Source: Roseicyclus marinus
GTDB lineage: Bacteria > Pseudomonadota > Alphaproteobacteria > Rhodobacterales > Rhodobacteraceae
DNA: 64,000 nt
Direction: 5' to 3'
Assembly: GCF_036322625.1 (NCBI RefSeq)
Contig: NZ_AP027266.1
Span: 313,001-377,000, forward strand
In this document: positions 63,878-64,000 of the stretch, in pieces
Layout of the letters: every line of letters starts with the position of its first letter
Position numbering within the stretch: the first letter of the stretch is position 1
Made by a program: the position numbers and the translations under genes
The notes under the pieces: model-generated
Told to the model about the DNA's origin: nothing
Database searches by the model: none
The model's input: the letters and a program-made list of their open reading frames with translations, nothing else

Positions 63878-64000
63878 TGAATTCAATCATCCTCAATGCC
63901 GCGACGCGGCTGGTCGTGGCGCTTTTGTTGCTGTTCTCGGTCTTCATGCTGCTCAGGGGCCATAACCTGCCGGGGGGCGGGTTCATCGGCGGTCTGATCG
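63874..64000 (+). CDS. mrpB: Mrp/Mnh antiporter subunit B, start only
   Basis: Begins at the ATG overlapping the mrpA stop and runs off the right edge. The 42 visible residues, [18 protein letters not shown] and then [21 protein letters not shown], match the MnhB family start, with a membrane helix and the conserved GHNLPGGGF motif. A second ATG at 63877 could also be the start. Confidence 0.92.
   Translation, partial: MMNSIILNAATRLVVALLLLFSVFMLLRGHNLPGGGFIGGLI

Noticed and set aside
61727-63886. 719-codon minus-strand frame opposite mrpA
   Set aside because: His/Gln/Arg/Asp-rich complement of a membrane protein gene.

Overview
The window is a GC-rich (roughly two-thirds G+C), gene-dense stretch of alphaproteobacterial chromosome. 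The gene set points to Rhodobacterales (Rhodobacteraceae or Roseobacter group), probably an aerobic marine or soil heterotroph. Supporting evidence is the form I CO dehydrogenase cluster, the long PstC/PstA permeases, PhoX and a DUF1244 protein. This placement is inference from gene content and style; no 16S or other marker settles it. I see no phage, IS element, CRISPR array, rRNA or tRNA.

Layout. 1-9.4 kb is mostly housekeeping: a PhoX phosphatase (cut by the window edge), an L,D-transpeptidase, a 1-Cys peroxiredoxin, an aldehyde dehydrogenase, a three-gene minus-strand operon (N-formylglutamate amidohydrolase, DUF1244, RluA-type pseudouridine synthase), pyruvate kinase and rpmI-rplT. 9.5-13.4 kb holds a lipoprotein, pheS (no pheT follows), a palindromic repeat cluster and a Kef-type antiporter. 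13.6-18.1 kb is the most striking locus: a guanidine-I (ykkC) riboswitch, a three-gene ABC importer, a guanidine-hydrolase-like member of the arginase family and a protein with 20 histidines in its first 38 residues. Read together this is a guanidine uptake and hydrolysis operon, with the His-rich protein as a candidate nickel-delivery factor that I do not recognise.

18.2-26.8 kb is an aerobic CO dehydrogenase cluster, coxC-M-S-L-D-E-F-(42-aa ORF)-G. CoxL carries the form I active-site motif AYRCSFR. A pair of LytTR-type direct repeats sits between coxC, which encodes an MHYT-LytTR protein, and coxM. 26.8-33.2 kb has a type I-secreted glycosidase-like RTX protein, an mtnA-aldolase pair that fits the DHAP shunt for methylthioribose salvage, a VOC protein, and an ArsR-permease pair flanked by a repeated operator-like sequence. 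33.3-40.8 kb is the Pho locus: Pho boxes, then pstSCAB-phoU-phoB, then an overlapping gene for a PhoB-like protein with a degenerate receiver.

40.9-46.8 kb holds a class IV aminotransferase, an array of four back-to-back palindromes, a BisC-like molybdoenzyme on the minus strand, and a gap-like/gabD-like pair. 47.0-57.1 kb is one long minus-strand run: acsA, adk, DUF4212 and symporter subunits, a cNMP/CBS/nucleotidyltransferase protein, a small membrane protein, a membrane sensor fused to a DnaQ exonuclease, and a GntR regulator. It reads as acetate or organic-acid uptake and activation with its own unusual signalling module. 57.6-60.8 kb has three LysR regulators, and the right end enters an mrp/mnh antiporter operon preceded by a stress-protein-like gene.

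Many long open frames opposite real genes are products of the high third-position GC and were left out.
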